Source: Faecalibacterium sp.
Lineage (GTDB): Bacteria > Bacillota > Clostridia > Oscillospirales > Ruminococcaceae
Length of the DNA stretch: 36,271 bases
Direction: 5' to 3'
NCBI GenBank assembly: GCA_020025795.1
Contig: JAHHRK010000002.1
Coordinates: forward strand, 1-36,271
The position numbers and the translations under genes were made by a program. Shown piece after piece: positions 1 to 8,803 of the stretch (position 1 is its first letter; each line of letters begins with the position of its first letter). Under the pieces are notes generated by a model that saw only the letters and a list, made by a program, of their open reading frames with translations, did not search any database and was not told where the DNA came from.

Positions 1-1
1 C

Positions 2-271
2 AAGAAGTGGGCTATGGAGAACGGCAAGAAGTACTTCTCCGTTGCTTCCGGCGGTGGCACGGGCCGTACCCTGCACCCCGATAACGTTGCAGCTGGCCCC
101 GCTTCTTACGGCATGACCGATACCATGGGCCGTATGCACGGTGACGCTCAGTTTGCAGGTTCTTCTTCTGTTCCTGCTCACGTTGAGATGATGGGTCTGA
201 TCGGCGCTGGCAACAACCCGATGGTCGGTATGACCGTCGCTTGCGCTGTTGCAGCTTCTCAGGCTGAATAA
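2..271 (+). CDS. GGGtGRT family protein, C-terminal part
   Basis: This is the 3' end of a gene that begins before the window; the frame is open from base 2 and stops with TAA at 269-271, leaving 89 residues. It contains the motif GGGTGRT that names the GGGtGRT family (PF14057), a conserved but functionally uncharacterised family of roughly 330 residues. The Gly- and Met-rich tail (NNPMVGMTVA) fits the family end. A good intrinsic terminator follows 16 bp after the stop. Function cannot be inferred from the sequence. The family call is from memory of the motif. Confidence 0.75.
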   Translation, partial: KKWAMENGKKYFSVASGGGTGRTLHPDNVAAGPASYGMTDTMGRMHGDAQFAGSSSVPAHVEMMGLIGAGNNPMVGMTVACAVAASQAE

Positions 272-287
272 TATCGCTTGACTTTTA

Positions 288-320
288 AGGTCCGCTGTGT
301 TCGCATGGCGGACCTTTTTT
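288..320 (+). terminator. Intrinsic terminator after the GGGtGRT gene
   Basis: The inverted repeat AGGTCCGC (288-295) and GCGGACCT (308-315) encloses a 12-nt loop and is followed by a run of T. Confidence 0.85.
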
Positions 321-504
321 GTATGTAAAAATGGACACAACTTCGCTATTTTCCACATGGAAGTGCGATTTGGTTGAAAACCACGGTGCTGCGATGATTT
401 CGATAGATAAGACTGTGCAGTATACTACGCCCAAAGCTTTTGCCCAAGCTGTTTGAACGGAACCGCCATACAGCCACGCAGGCGAAAAGAGAACAAAAAG
501 AAAT

Positions 505-548
505 CAAAAAGCTCCCGCTGCAGCGCGTAAGCGTCACAGCGGGAGCTT
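505..548 (-). terminator. Intrinsic terminator of the nfeD-stomatin operon
   Basis: An 11-bp stem (AGCTCCCGCTG at 510-520 pairing with 537-547) has A-rich sequence on its left, which is a U-run on the reverse strand. It lies 29 bp past the stomatin stop. The 321-504 stretch to its left holds no convincing gene. Confidence 0.8.
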
Positions 549-576
549 TATATGTTGTTATAAGATTGCGAAGAAA

Positions 577-1455
577 TTAGTTGTTCAGCAGCTCTTTGAC
601 AGAAGCCACAGTGCCGGACAGATTCTGAATCTCGGAAGGAACGATGATCTTCGTAGCCTTGCCGTCAGCAACCTTACCCAGAGCCTCCAGGCTGCGCAGT
701 GCGATAACCTTCTGAGTGGGATCGGCTTCGTTCAGCAGACGGATTGCATCTGCCTCTGCACGCTGGACAGCCAGGATAGCTTCTGCTTCGCCCTGTGCCT
801 CCAGAATACGCTGCTGCTTGACAGCTTCGCCGCGCAGGATAGCGGACTGCTTTTCACCTTCAGCAGCGGTAATGGCTGCCTGCTTTTCGCCTTCAGCAGT
901 CAGGATGGTAGCACGCTTTTCGCGCTCTGCCTTCATCTGCTTTTCCATGGCGTCCTGAATCTCACGCGGGGGAATAATGTTCTTAACTTCCACGCGATTG
1001 ACCTTGATGCCCCACTTGTCAGTGGCCTGGTCCAGAATAGCGGTGATCTTGCTGTTAATGGTATCGCGGCTGGTCAAGGTGTGGTCCAGTTCCAGCTCGC
1101 CGATGATGTTACGCAGTGTGGTTGCAGACAGGCTCTCGATAGCGGAAATGGGGTTGTTTACGCCGTAGGTGTACAGCGTAGCGTCCATGACCTGGAAGAA
1201 CACGACAGTGTCGATCTGCATGGTGACGTTATCACGGGTGATAACCGGCTGAGGGGGGAAGTCGGCAACCTGCTCTTTCAGGCTGACGCGCTTTGCCACA
1301 TGTTCAATGAACGGAACCTTGACATGGAAACCAGCCTCCAGCGTTTTGGAGTACTTGCCCAGGCGCTCAATGACATATGCATTGGCTTGCGGTACGATGA
1401 TAAAGTTTCGCACGAGGATGATTAGAGCGATGATTCCAATAACAATCCAAACCAT
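577..1455 (-). CDS. SPFH/Band 7 (stomatin/QmcA-like) membrane protein
   Basis: This 292-residue protein has one N-terminal membrane segment (about residues 2-17), then an SPFH/Band 7 domain (motifs VIERLGKYSKTLEAGFH and FPPQPVITRDNVTM), and a long Ala/Glu-rich helical region around residues 180-240 with the repeated unit AEGEKQ. The family makes membrane-anchored oligomeric scaffolds associated with lipid microdomains and protease control. A strong ribosome site (AAAGGAG) precedes the ATG. The gene lies 48 bp downstream of an NfeD gene on the same strand; stomatin-NfeD pairing is a widely conserved bacterial operon. The exact substrate or client is unknown. Confidence 0.92.
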   Translation of the reverse strand: MVWIVIGIIALIILVRNFIIVPQANAYVIERLGKYSKTLEAGFHVKVPFIEHVAKRVSLKEQVADFPPQPVITRDNVTMQIDTVVFFQVMDATLYTYGVNNPISAIESLSATTLRNIIGELELDHTLTSRDTINSKITAILDQATDKWGIKVNRVEVKNIIPPREIQDAMEKQMKAEREKRATILTAEGEKQAAITAAEGEKQSAILRGEAVKQQRILEAQGEAEAILAVQRAEADAIRLLNEADPTQKVIALRSLEALGKVADGKATKIIVPSEIQNLSGTVASVKELLNN

Positions 1456-1503
1456 AAGTAAATCTCCTTTTTATCATTAGTGTTTTCCACATTGCGGACT
1501 GAT

Positions 1504-1962
1504 TCAGTGGGATGCATCGGTGATATACGGTTCCACAATCAGAACAGTGCTTTCCAATGCAACTACACGGCAAAGGGTGTCGGGCTGCAAGGTAACATTA
1601 TCGTGTACCTGTGCGGCCCAGTCAACGCCATCCAAGCGGATACGGCCCGGCTGCGAAGGTGTGATTTGCTCCAAAACCTGCGCGATACGGCCAATGTTGC
1701 GGTCGCCGTTGGTGGGAGTGAATGGATGGTCTTTCCATTTCCGAACCAATGGCTTGGTGGCAAGCAGCGCCACAAAGCTGACCAGAACAAAAGTGGAAGC
1801 CTGTACCAGCGGTGAGCCGCCGAGCTGGCTGGCAACCAAAGCGCCCAACGCACCTACTGCAAACCAGATCGTGGTCAAGTTCCAGCTGCAACCTTCAATG
1901 ATCAGCAAGAAGACGGCCAGCGCTAACCAGAAAAAGGTGCCTTCGCGAAATAGAAAATCCAT
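1504..1962 (-). CDS. NfeD family membrane protein
   Basis: Starting at the ATG at 1960-1962 gives 152 residues; the frame can be extended to a GTG at 1980, but AGGAGGG sits 7 nt before the internal ATG and would then be coding. The N-terminal half holds about three hydrophobic segments (FFWLALAVFLLIIEG; an Ala/Gly-rich helix; a third around STFVLVSFVALLA), and the C-terminal half is a soluble beta-rich region expected to be the NfeD OB-fold (GRIAQVLE, GRIRLDGVDWAA). NfeD proteins partner with SPFH proteins, and the stomatin gene follows in the same operon, supporting a two-component membrane complex. Confidence 0.88.
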   Translation of the reverse strand: MDFLFREGTFFWLALAVFLLIIEGCSWNLTTIWFAVGALGALVASQLGGSPLVQASTFVLVSFVALLATKPLVRKWKDHPFTPTNGDRNIGRIAQVLEQITPSQPGRIRLDGVDWAAQVHDNVTLQPDTLCRVVALESTVLIVEPYITDASH

Positions 1963-2070
1963 ACAAACCCTCCTTTGCACATTCTATGCAGAATGTGTTG
2001 TTTTCATCAGAATAGACGTTCTCATGAAAGAAGTCAAGTGGTTTTTTCGAGATTTTTCGCGATTTGTACA

Positions 2071-2640
2071 TTAGCGGTAATCGTAGTAGCTGTGGTTGGC
2101 ATTATGCCCATGCTCTCGCACAGTAAGCGTGAAGCCGTACGGGTTCACCTGGGTACTTTTATCGTCGATGTCCTCTACCAGCAGATGCGGACCGCGATTA
2201 AAAATTGCATCCAAAATTTCGGTGGGGCCGCTGCGGGTAAAGTGCAGCAAATCACCTTCGGCTTTGACCAGTTGGAAACTGCCGTCCGGCAGGGCATCGC
2301 ACGTTTCACGCAGGGCGTTCAGCTGATCGATGACGGTGAGCAGAAGCTCCAGCGAGGGGCGGTCGGGGTACAGACGGTACAGCTTGCTGTCTGTGATGGT
2401 GTTTTTAGGGAATACAAGTGTTGAACCGCCAGGCAACATTCCGGCGAGTGCATAGGTGAAATGGACCATACGAAACAAGGTGCTTTCGTCCAGGTCGGCT
2501 GCGTTGGAAAGCACGATCTGTAAATCAGCATCGGTAGGAGATGAAATGTGAGAAATGATGGGATCGCCTGCAAAAGCAGTGGCGGCATCTGTGCCGCAGG
2601 CATAAGACAAAGCGGCATCCCAAAGATTTTTTCGGGACAT
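2071..2640 (-). CDS. Conserved-looking hypothetical protein
   Basis: This 189-residue acidic soluble protein was not recognised. It has an ATG start with AGAGGG 11 nt upstream. No membrane segment, signal peptide or metal motif is visible. The middle (LYRLYPDRPSLELLLTVIDQ) and the C-terminal His-rich tail (EHGHNANHSYYDYR) are its most distinctive parts. It lies between nfeD and glgP on the same strand but is separated from both by more than 100 bp, so it is probably its own unit. Other frames here give only shorter ORFs. Confidence 0.6.
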   Translation of the reverse strand: MSRKNLWDAALSYACGTDAATAFAGDPIISHISSPTDADLQIVLSNAADLDESTLFRMVHFTYALAGMLPGGSTLVFPKNTITDSKLYRLYPDRPSLELLLTVIDQLNALRETCDALPDGSFQLVKAEGDLLHFTRSGPTEILDAIFNRGPHLLVEDIDDKSTQVNPYGFTLTVREHGHNANHSYYDYR

Positions 2641-2817
2641 GAAAAAGCCCTCTTTCTGTGAAATATATTACTAGTTCATTGTAACATACAAATGTTTTGG
2701 AAGAAACAGCAGGCAGGAAAAAAGAATTATATTTGCATAAAATTTAACAATTTGGGAGAGAGCTGTGGAAAGATACAGCTTTGATGCAACGTATCGTGGG
2801 TGAATAAGCTTGCATAC

Positions 2818-2861
2818 AAAAAGCCCCGGCACCTTTTCAGGATGCCGGGGCTTTTTTAGAA
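2818..2861 (-). terminator. Intrinsic terminator of glgP (bidirectional shape)
   Basis: The stem AAGCCCCGGCA pairs with TGCCGGGGCTT across an 11-nt loop, with A-run on the left and T-run on the right, so it can work in both directions. It ends 2 bp before the glgP stop. Confidence 0.85.
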
Positions 2862-2862
2862 A

Positions 2863-5259
2863 TTATTTTACAACAGGTGCATTCCAGATGTCGCGTGCAT
2901 AGTCCAGAACGCTGCGGTCAGCGCTGAAGATGCCGCTGTTGGCAATGTTCATCAGGCTCATGCGGTTCCAGGTTTCACGATCCTGGTACAGGCGGCGCAG
3001 GTCGGCCTGTGCACGGCGGTAATCCTTGAAGTCTGCCAGAACCATATACGGGTCCTTGGTGCGCAGATTCTGGGTCACCTCCTGGAAGCTTTCGCCATTC
3101 CAGCCGCGCTCCAGGAAGTTCAGGGCGCTGGCGGTAACGTCATCGCCAGAGATGAAAGCGTTGGGATGATAGCCCAGTTCCTTCATGCGGTTGACCTCAG
3201 GCGTGTGCATACCGAAGATGATTTCGTTTTCAATGCCGGCAGCTTCTGCGATTTCCACGTTAGCACCGTCCAGTGTGCCCAGCGTGATTGCGCCGTTCAG
3301 CATGAACTTCATGTTGCCGGTACCGGAAGCCTCGGTGCCAGCCAGAGAAATCTGCTCGGAGACTTCCGATGCAGGCATCAGGCGTTCGGACAGGGAAACG
3401 CAATACTCTTCCAGGTAGACAATGCGCAGCTTTTCGCGAACGACGGGGTCATTGTCGATCAGCTGGCCCAGCTTGCAGATCATGCGGATCATCTGCTTGG
3501 CCATATAGTAACCGGGAGCAGCCTTTGCACCGAAAATATAGGTCTTGGGAACAAAATCTGCGTTGGGGTTTTCCTTCAGATACAGGTACTCAGATGCGAT
3601 GTTCAGTGCGTTCAAATGCTGACGCTTGTACTCGTGCATACGCTTGACCTGCACATCGAACACAGAGTTGGGATCGATGATCTGGCCGGTAGACTTAGCC
3701 AGATAGTCGGCAAAGTTTTTCTTGTTCTGCAGCTTGACATCTTCCAGCTTTTGCAGGACCTGCTTGTCGTTTGCAAACTTTTCAAACTTCTTCAGTTCGC
3801 TTGCATCCTTCTTGTAGCCGGTGCCGATGGTCTCATTCAGCAGATTGCACAGGCCCTGGTTGGAAGCCAGCAACCAGCGGCGGTAAGCGATGCCGTTGGT
3901 CACGTTCTTAAAGGCTTCGGGTTTGAACAGGTAGTAATCGTGGAAAACGCTGTCCTTGATGATCTCGCTGTGCAGCTTGGAAACACCATTGATGCTGTGA
4001 GCGGTGTAAGCACAGATGTTTGCCATGCGAACCTGATTGTCGCCAATCGGTGCCATATAGTCAATCTTACCCCAGTCGCCGGGGAAAGCATGATTCAGCT
4101 CGGCACGGCAGCGGTTATCCAGCTCTTTGACGATCTGGTAGATACGGGGCAGAGTCATCTTGAAGATGTCCACATTCCACTTTTCCAGAGCTTCGGCCAT
4201 AACGGTGTGGTTAGTGTAAGCAAAGACACGCTGGCAGATGGAGAAGCTCTTGTCCCAATCGTAGCCGCACTCGTCCAGCAGAATACGCATCATTTCAGGA
4301 ATAGCCAGGGTGGGGTGGGTATCATTCAGCTGAATGGCCACCTTATCGGGCAGATTGTCCAGCGTTTCGTAGTTGGACAGATGATCGTGGACAATATCGC
4401 CGATTGCAGCAGCAGACAGAAAATACTGCTGGCGCAGACGCAGGATTTTGCCCTCTACGTGGTTGTCGTTAGGATACAGGATCTTGGAAATCAGCTCGGC
4501 GGAAGCATTCTTGTTCATGGCGTTGCTGTATTCGCCGGCGTTGAAGCTGTTCATATCGAAGTCAGGTGCTTTTGCCTGCCACAGGCGCAGCTTTGCGACA
4601 CCCTGACCGTCATAGCCCTGCACATACATATCGCTGGGCACAGCCAGAACACGGTTGTAGTTCACATGCTGCACATTGTGGAAGCTGCCTTCCCAGCTTT
4701 CGTGGATCTCACCGTCGAAGCGAACTTCGATTGCCTGGTCCGGATGGCTCTTGAGCCATACCTGGCCGCCGGGCAGCCAGTTGTCAGCACGCTCCTGCTG
4801 CCAGCCATCAATCAGTTTCTGCTTGAAGATGCCGTACTCGTAAAGAATGGAGTGACCGGTACCGCAAATACCGGTGGTAGCCATACCGTCCAGATAGCAG
4901 GCAGCCAGACGGCCCAAGCCGCCGTTGCCCAGACCTGCATCGGGCTCTTCTTCATAAATGCTTTCCAGACGAATGTCGGCATCTGCCAGAACAGCTTCGG
5001 CAACCTCGTTCAGACCCAGGCTGTACAGGCTGGTTTTCAGGCTGCGGCCCATCAGAAATTCCATGCACAGGTAGTATACCTGCTTGGAACCGCTGCCGAT
5101 GGCACGGGACTGGAATTTCTTGTGATTATCACTCATCTGGCGGCGGCAGATGAGTGCCAGGGTACGATAAATCTGCTGAGTGGAAGCCACAGACAGATCC
5201 ACGCCGTATTCACTGGTCAGCTTGCTTTGCAGCAGCTTAGCGAATTCATTCTTAGTCAT
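2863..5259 (-). CDS. glgP: Glycogen/maltodextrin phosphorylase
   Basis: The enzyme releases glucose-1-phosphate from alpha-1,4-glucans using pyridoxal phosphate. The PLP-attachment signature EASGTGNMKFMLNGA is present with the lysine near residue 651, and the N-terminal glucan phosphorylase block (MEFLMGRSLK, LGNGGLGRLAACYLD) is intact. The 798-residue length is normal for the family. The ATG at 5257-5259 is preferred over an in-frame GTG 15 bp upstream because GAGGAG lies just before it and would otherwise be coding. It appears monocistronic, with a strong promoter upstream and a terminator directly downstream. No other glycogen genes are in the window. Confidence 0.97.
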   Translation of the reverse strand: MTKNEFAKLLQSKLTSEYGVDLSVASTQQIYRTLALICRRQMSDNHKKFQSRAIGSGSKQVYYLCMEFLMGRSLKTSLYSLGLNEVAEAVLADADIRLESIYEEEPDAGLGNGGLGRLAACYLDGMATTGICGTGHSILYEYGIFKQKLIDGWQQERADNWLPGGQVWLKSHPDQAIEVRFDGEIHESWEGSFHNVQHVNYNRVLAVPSDMYVQGYDGQGVAKLRLWQAKAPDFDMNSFNAGEYSNAMNKNASAELISKILYPNDNHVEGKILRLRQQYFLSAAAIGDIVHDHLSNYETLDNLPDKVAIQLNDTHPTLAIPEMMRILLDECGYDWDKSFSICQRVFAYTNHTVMAEALEKWNVDIFKMTLPRIYQIVKELDNRCRAELNHAFPGDWGKIDYMAPIGDNQVRMANICAYTAHSINGVSKLHSEIIKDSVFHDYYLFKPEAFKNVTNGIAYRRWLLASNQGLCNLLNETIGTGYKKDASELKKFEKFANDKQVLQKLEDVKLQNKKNFADYLAKSTGQIIDPNSVFDVQVKRMHEYKRQHLNALNIASEYLYLKENPNADFVPKTYIFGAKAAPGYYMAKQMIRMICKLGQLIDNDPVVREKLRIVYLEEYCVSLSERLMPASEVSEQISLAGTEASGTGNMKFMLNGAITLGTLDGANVEIAEAAGIENEIIFGMHTPEVNRMKELGYHPNAFISGDDVTASALNFLERGWNGESFQEVTQNLRTKDPYMVLADFKDYRRAQADLRRLYQDRETWNRMSLMNIANSGIFSADRSVLDYARDIWNAPVVK

Positions 5260-5339
5260 AAAACTACTCCTCACAGAGATGATTGTGTGAAAAAGGCGGG
5301 ACGCTTATTCACGCTCGTCTTTAGTGATACGATATTACT

Positions 5340-5368
5340 ATTATAATAGGTAGTACGTTATTTTTCAA
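5340..5368 (-). promoter_or_regulatory. SigA-type promoter of glgP
   Basis: On the reverse strand TTGAAA (5363-5368) and TATAAT (5340-5345) are separated by exactly 17 nt. The predicted start lies about 70-80 nt upstream of the glgP ATG. Confidence 0.75.
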
Positions 5369-5429
5369 GAAATAACTGAATCACCTGAAAAAGGGAGGGG
5401 GAAAAGCCAACATTTCTAAAAATAGGGGC

Positions 5430-5458
5430 TTTTTCTTCGCACAGAAGTATATTATAAT
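5430..5458 (+). promoter_or_regulatory. Putative zapA promoter
   Basis: A perfect TATAAT at 5453-5458 lies about 95 bp upstream of the zapA start. The -35 region is T-rich but poor, so only the -10 is well supported. With the glgP promoter this makes a divergent regulatory region. Confidence 0.45.
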
Positions 5459-5552
5459 AAGATAAGTTGCAATGTTAAATGGAGTAACTTGCCGCCCCGG
5501 CGGCATCCAAAATAGATCCGGCATTTTAGGTCGGGGAAGTGAGGCAGCTTAT

Positions 5553-5900
5553 ATGGTAAACAGAACACGTGTTTTTATTGCTGGTGCGCCTTATGTGATT
5601 GCTACCAGTGATCCGGAGGAATATGTGGAACAGCTGGCCGCGGAACTGGATGAAAGTATTCATGAAGCAATGGCAGCAAACCCTAGTGTTTCAGTAACCA
5701 AGGCGGCAGTATTCTGTGCACTGGATTATCTGGACCGCAGCAAAAAAAGCACAGGAAACGCGGATAATATGCGCAGCCAGATCACAGAATATCTGGCAGA
5801 TGCCGCCAAGGCAAAGATGGAAGCAGACGAAGCACGGCGCGAGGTCGAGCAGCTGAAACGCCAGGTGCAGGAGCTGAAAGAAAAGAATGCCAGCCGGTGA
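5553..5900 (+). CDS. zapA: Cell division protein ZapA
   Basis: ZapA binds and bundles FtsZ at the Z-ring. The 115-residue protein starts MVNRTRVFIAGAPYVI and has the ZapA N-terminal fold (YVEQLAAELDE, followed by an Ala-rich helix) and a C-terminal coiled coil from about residue 85 (heptad-like EVEQLKRQVQELKEK). The frame is open to an upstream ATG at 5472, but the added 27 residues look unlike the family and GTGAGG precedes the ATG at 5553. It is followed by a U32 gene, a common clostridial arrangement. The terminator overlapping its stop codon is described separately. Confidence 0.88.
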   Translation: MVNRTRVFIAGAPYVIATSDPEEYVEQLAAELDESIHEAMAANPSVSVTKAAVFCALDYLDRSKKSTGNADNMRSQITEYLADAAKAKMEADEARREVEQLKRQVQELKEKNASR

Positions 5901-5917
5901 AACTCACCGGCTTTTTA
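5892..5917 (+). terminator. Compact terminator overlapping the zapA stop codon
   Basis: AGCCGGTGA (5892-5900) pairs perfectly with TCACCGGCT (5904-5912) across a 3-nt loop, followed by TTTTT. The first arm contains the zapA TGA stop, and the ribosome site of the next gene starts a few bases after the T-run. Confidence 0.7.
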
Positions 5918-5932
5918 TGTGAGGAGACGAGA

Positions 5933-8002
5933 ATGTCAAAAATTGAAATTTTAGCGCCGGTTGGCAATCAGGAAATGCTGACAGCTGCTGTTTTCAGCGG
6001 CGCAGATGCGGTATATCTGGGCTTTGACGGCCTGAACGCACGCAGCGGTGCCGGCAATTTTAATGCCGAAACCCTGAAGCAGGCGGTGGCTTTTTGCCAC
6101 GGACGTGGGGTAAAGGTCCATGTTGCGATCAATACCACGTTGTATGGTCGTGAGCTGACCAATGCAGTGGACGCTGTGCGTGCTGTGGCGGAGGCTGGTG
6201 CCGATGCGGTCATCTGCCAGGATTTGGCGGTTGCTGCTTTGTGCCGGGATATTGCGCCGGAGCTGCCGCGCCACGGTTCGACCCAGATGAGCGTGCATAC
6301 GCTGGAAGGCGCACGCCAGCTGAAAGAGATGGGCTTTGAGCGTGTGGTACTGTCCCGCGAATTGAGTATGCCCGAAATTGAACATATTACTAAGCAGTGC
6401 GGCATTGAAACAGAAGTATTTATCCATGGCGCGCTGTGCATGAGCATGAGCGGTCAGTGCTATATGTCTGCCTTTTTGGGCGGACGCAGTGGCAACCGCG
6501 GCAGCTGTGCCGGTCCTTGCCGACTGCCCTTTGATGCAAACCCTATTCCGGAAGGCATGCCGGGAAAGGCATATCACCTGTCACTGAAAGATAACTCGGC
6601 CATTGACCGACTGGACCAGTTGCAGGCACTGGGCGTAGCAAGCGCCAAAATCGAAGGCAGACTGCGTACGCCGGAATATGTGGCAGCAGCCGTTAATGCC
6701 TGCCTGGCAGGCCGTGAAGGCATGGCCTATGACAGAGAACTGCTGGAAAAGGCTTTCAGCCGTGCCGGCTTTACCAGCGGTTGGCTGGACGGAAAGATCA
6801 ATGGCAGTATGTTTGGCACGCGCAGCGATTTGCAGGCCGCAGAAACCAAAAAGACGCTGCCTGCCCTGCGTGAATTGTTCCGCCGCGAACGGCAGCGCGT
6901 GCCGGTTACGATGCGGCTGGAAGTGGAAGAATTCGGTGCAAAACTGAGTGTGACCGATGCGGACGGCAACAAGGCGATTGCCTACGGCGACGCGGAACCG
7001 CAGCCGGCACAGAATGATCCTACCGCAGCACTGCGCCGCAGCCTGGAAAAATGCGGCGGCACGCCTTTCCTTGCAGAAAACGTGGAAATCACCATGGAGG
7101 AAGGCCCTTGGTATTTGCCGGGCAGCGCTGTGAACGAAATGCGCCGTCAGGCACTGGAAAATCTGCTGAAAAAGCGTGAAGTGCTTCGTCCGTGGCCGGT
7201 GAAAGAATATGCACTGCCGGAAATGGCAATGCGTCAGGACCTGCCCAAGCGTGGATTGAAGGCTCGCTTTGCTACCTGGGAACAGGTGCCGGAACAGGCA
7301 CTGAACGGCGCGGAGCAGCTGATTTTGCCCATCGCACAGGCAGAGAAAGTTCCGGAACAGTGGCGAGCCAAGACCATTCTGGAATTGCCGCGCGCCATGT
7401 TCGGCAAACTGGAAGAAGATACGGCGCGGCGAATTGCAGCGACCAAGACCATGGGTTTTGCTGGATATGAAGCCAACAATATTGCACATATCCGTCTGGC
7501 GGCAGGTTTGCCTTTGTGGGGCGGTTTGGGCCTGAATGTGACCAATCCGCTGGCAGCACAGGAATATGCAGATTTGGGCCTGTCCCATCTGCTGATTCTT
7601 CCGGAAGTGAAAGATACAGATATGTTGAACATTGCACCGAAGAAGAACGGCTACAAGGTGCCCACCGGCGTGATCGTGTATGGCCATTTGCCTCTGATGC
7701 TGACCCGTGCCTGCCCGCTGCAGAATGTGACGGACTGCGCACACTGCGACGGCAGCGGTACGCTGACTGACCGTAAGGCCAGAAAGTTTACGGTGCGGTG
7801 CGGCCTGGGTGTGCGTACGATTTACAACCCGGTTGCCCTATACATGGGTGATAAGCCGGATGCACTGGCTGTGGATTACGGTGTGGCTTACTTTACGCAG
7901 GAAACGGCTGAGCGTGCTGCGCAGGTTCTTGCGATGCTGAAAACGAAAGCACCGTTCGATGATGAATTTACCCGTGGCCTGTACTTCAAAGGCACGATGT
8001 AA
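5933..8002 (+). CDS. U32 family peptidase-like protein (RlhA-type RNA hydroxylase)
   Basis: This 689-residue protein begins MSKIEILAPVGNQEML, typical of U32 proteins. The signature with Cys169 and Cys176 (GALCMSMSGQCYMS) is followed by Cys192 and Cys196 (GSCAGPC), a set thought to hold an iron-sulfur cluster. The length and the second half match the U32 plus DUF3656 architecture of E. coli RlhA (YdcP), which hydroxylates 23S rRNA C2501; the shorter TrhP type acts on tRNA U34. Further Cys residues lie near the end (CPLQNVTDCAHC). GAGGAG lies 9 nt before the ATG; the longer frame from 5897 overlaps the terminator. Which RNA it modifies is inferred from architecture only. Confidence 0.85.
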   Translation: MSKIEILAPVGNQEMLTAAVFSGADAVYLGFDGLNARSGAGNFNAETLKQAVAFCHGRGVKVHVAINTTLYGRELTNAVDAVRAVAEAGADAVICQDLAVAALCRDIAPELPRHGSTQMSVHTLEGARQLKEMGFERVVLSRELSMPEIEHITKQCGIETEVFIHGALCMSMSGQCYMSAFLGGRSGNRGSCAGPCRLPFDANPIPEGMPGKAYHLSLKDNSAIDRLDQLQALGVASAKIEGRLRTPEYVAAAVNACLAGREGMAYDRELLEKAFSRAGFTSGWLDGKINGSMFGTRSDLQAAETKKTLPALRELFRRERQRVPVTMRLEVEEFGAKLSVTDADGNKAIAYGDAEPQPAQNDPTAALRRSLEKCGGTPFLAENVEITMEEGPWYLPGSAVNEMRRQALENLLKKREVLRPWPVKEYALPEMAMRQDLPKRGLKARFATWEQVPEQALNGAEQLILPIAQAEKVPEQWRAKTILELPRAMFGKLEEDTARRIAATKTMGFAGYEANNIAHIRLAAGLPLWGGLGLNVTNPLAAQEYADLGLSHLLILPEVKDTDMLNIAPKKNGYKVPTGVIVYGHLPLMLTRACPLQNVTDCAHCDGSGTLTDRKARKFTVRCGLGVRTIYNPVALYMGDKPDALAVDYGVAYFTQETAERAAQVLAMLKTKAPFDDEFTRGLYFKGTM

Positions 8003-8051
8003 AGCAAAAAATAATGTAAAGTTTTGTATAATGAATGGAGAAGTATCCAAT

Positions 8052-8501
8052 ATGGAAAATATTACTGTAAAATATAAAGCACTGGACCCCCGTGCACAAG
8101 CTCCGGCTTACGCAACCAGCGGTGCAGCAGCAGCTGATCTGCATGCAGTTCTGGACGAGCCGATGACCGTGCAGCCCATGGAACGTGTGCTGGTGCCTAC
8201 CGGCCTGGCGATTGAGCTGCCTGGCCCTCAGGCTGTGGCATTGGTCTATGCGCGCAGCGGCTTGTCGATCAAGCATGGTCTGTGTATGGCAAACGGTGTA
8301 GGCGTTATCGACAGCGATTACCGCGGAGAGCTGAAAGTGCCCATGATCAATCTGGGCAAGGAAGCATATACCATTCAGCCGGGCGAGCGTGTGGCACAGC
8401 TGTGCATTGCACCGGTATTTACGGCAGCGTTTGTTCCGGCAGAACAGTTGGGCGATACCGATCGCGGTGCCGGTGGATTTGGCTCTACGGGAAAGGCTTA
8501 A
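8052..8501 (+). CDS. dut: dUTP diphosphatase
   Basis: The enzyme hydrolyses dUTP to dUMP and keeps uracil out of DNA. All five trimeric dUTPase motifs are visible in the 149-residue product: SGAAAADLHA (23-32), ARSG (67-70), GVIDSDYRGEL with the catalytic Asp (84-94), ERVAQLCIAPV (112-122) and RGAGGFGSTG (138-147). GGAGAA lies 9 nt before the ATG at 8052; the upstream in-frame ATG at 8031 is less likely because it contains that site. A TATAAT at 8027-8032 with a weak -35 could give it its own promoter. Confidence 0.95.
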   Translation: MENITVKYKALDPRAQAPAYATSGAAAADLHAVLDEPMTVQPMERVLVPTGLAIELPGPQAVALVYARSGLSIKHGLCMANGVGVIDSDYRGELKVPMINLGKEAYTIQPGERVAQLCIAPVFTAAFVPAEQLGDTDRGAGGFGSTGKA

Positions 8502-8536
8502 ATTGAAGAATTGAATTAGTGCAGAAAGGACAAGGT

Positions 8537-8788
8537 ATGAAACTGAGCAGGTTTTTCTGGTGTGTATTCTGGATGTTGACAGGCATTTTGATTGGCACGA
8601 TTTTGGGAAAGCTGTGTGGTCAGTTTTCATTCTTGCAATGGCTGACCGTGGGACAGGATATTTCCTTTTCACCGGCGGCAGATCTGGCAATTTTACAATT
8701 TCATATGGACCTGCACTTTACATTGAATCTGGCACAGGTTGTGGGTATTCTGACCGGTGTTCTGTGCTATCACAAGTTTGAGTTTTAA
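8537..8788 (+). CDS. DUF4321 family small membrane protein
   Basis: This 83-residue protein has two hydrophobic segments, RFFWCVFWMLTGILIGTILG near the N-terminus and LNLAQVVGILTGVLCY near the C-terminus. It resembles DUF4321, a clostridial membrane protein usually encoded next to maf, as here (15 bp gap). The start at 8537 is preferred to the GTG at 8519 because AGAAAGGA lies before it. The function is unknown; linkage suggests a role around septation or cell shape. Confidence 0.75.
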   Translation: MKLSRFFWCVFWMLTGILIGTILGKLCGQFSFLQWLTVGQDISFSPAADLAILQFHMDLHFTLNLAQVVGILTGVLCYHKFEF

Positions 8789-8803
8789 GAAAGGAAGCAC
8801 CTC

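Noticed and set aside
346..537. 63-codon reverse frame in the gap after the GGGtGRT gene
   Set aside because: Overlaps the operon terminator and has no domain or good ribosome site.
3166..5346. 726-codon forward frame opposite glgP
   Set aside because: It is the antisense shadow of the glycogen phosphorylase gene, whose motifs, start and terminator are clear.
6581..7744. 387-codon reverse frame opposite the U32 gene
   Set aside because: His/Cys/Gln-rich composition typical of an antisense shadow; no ribosome site.
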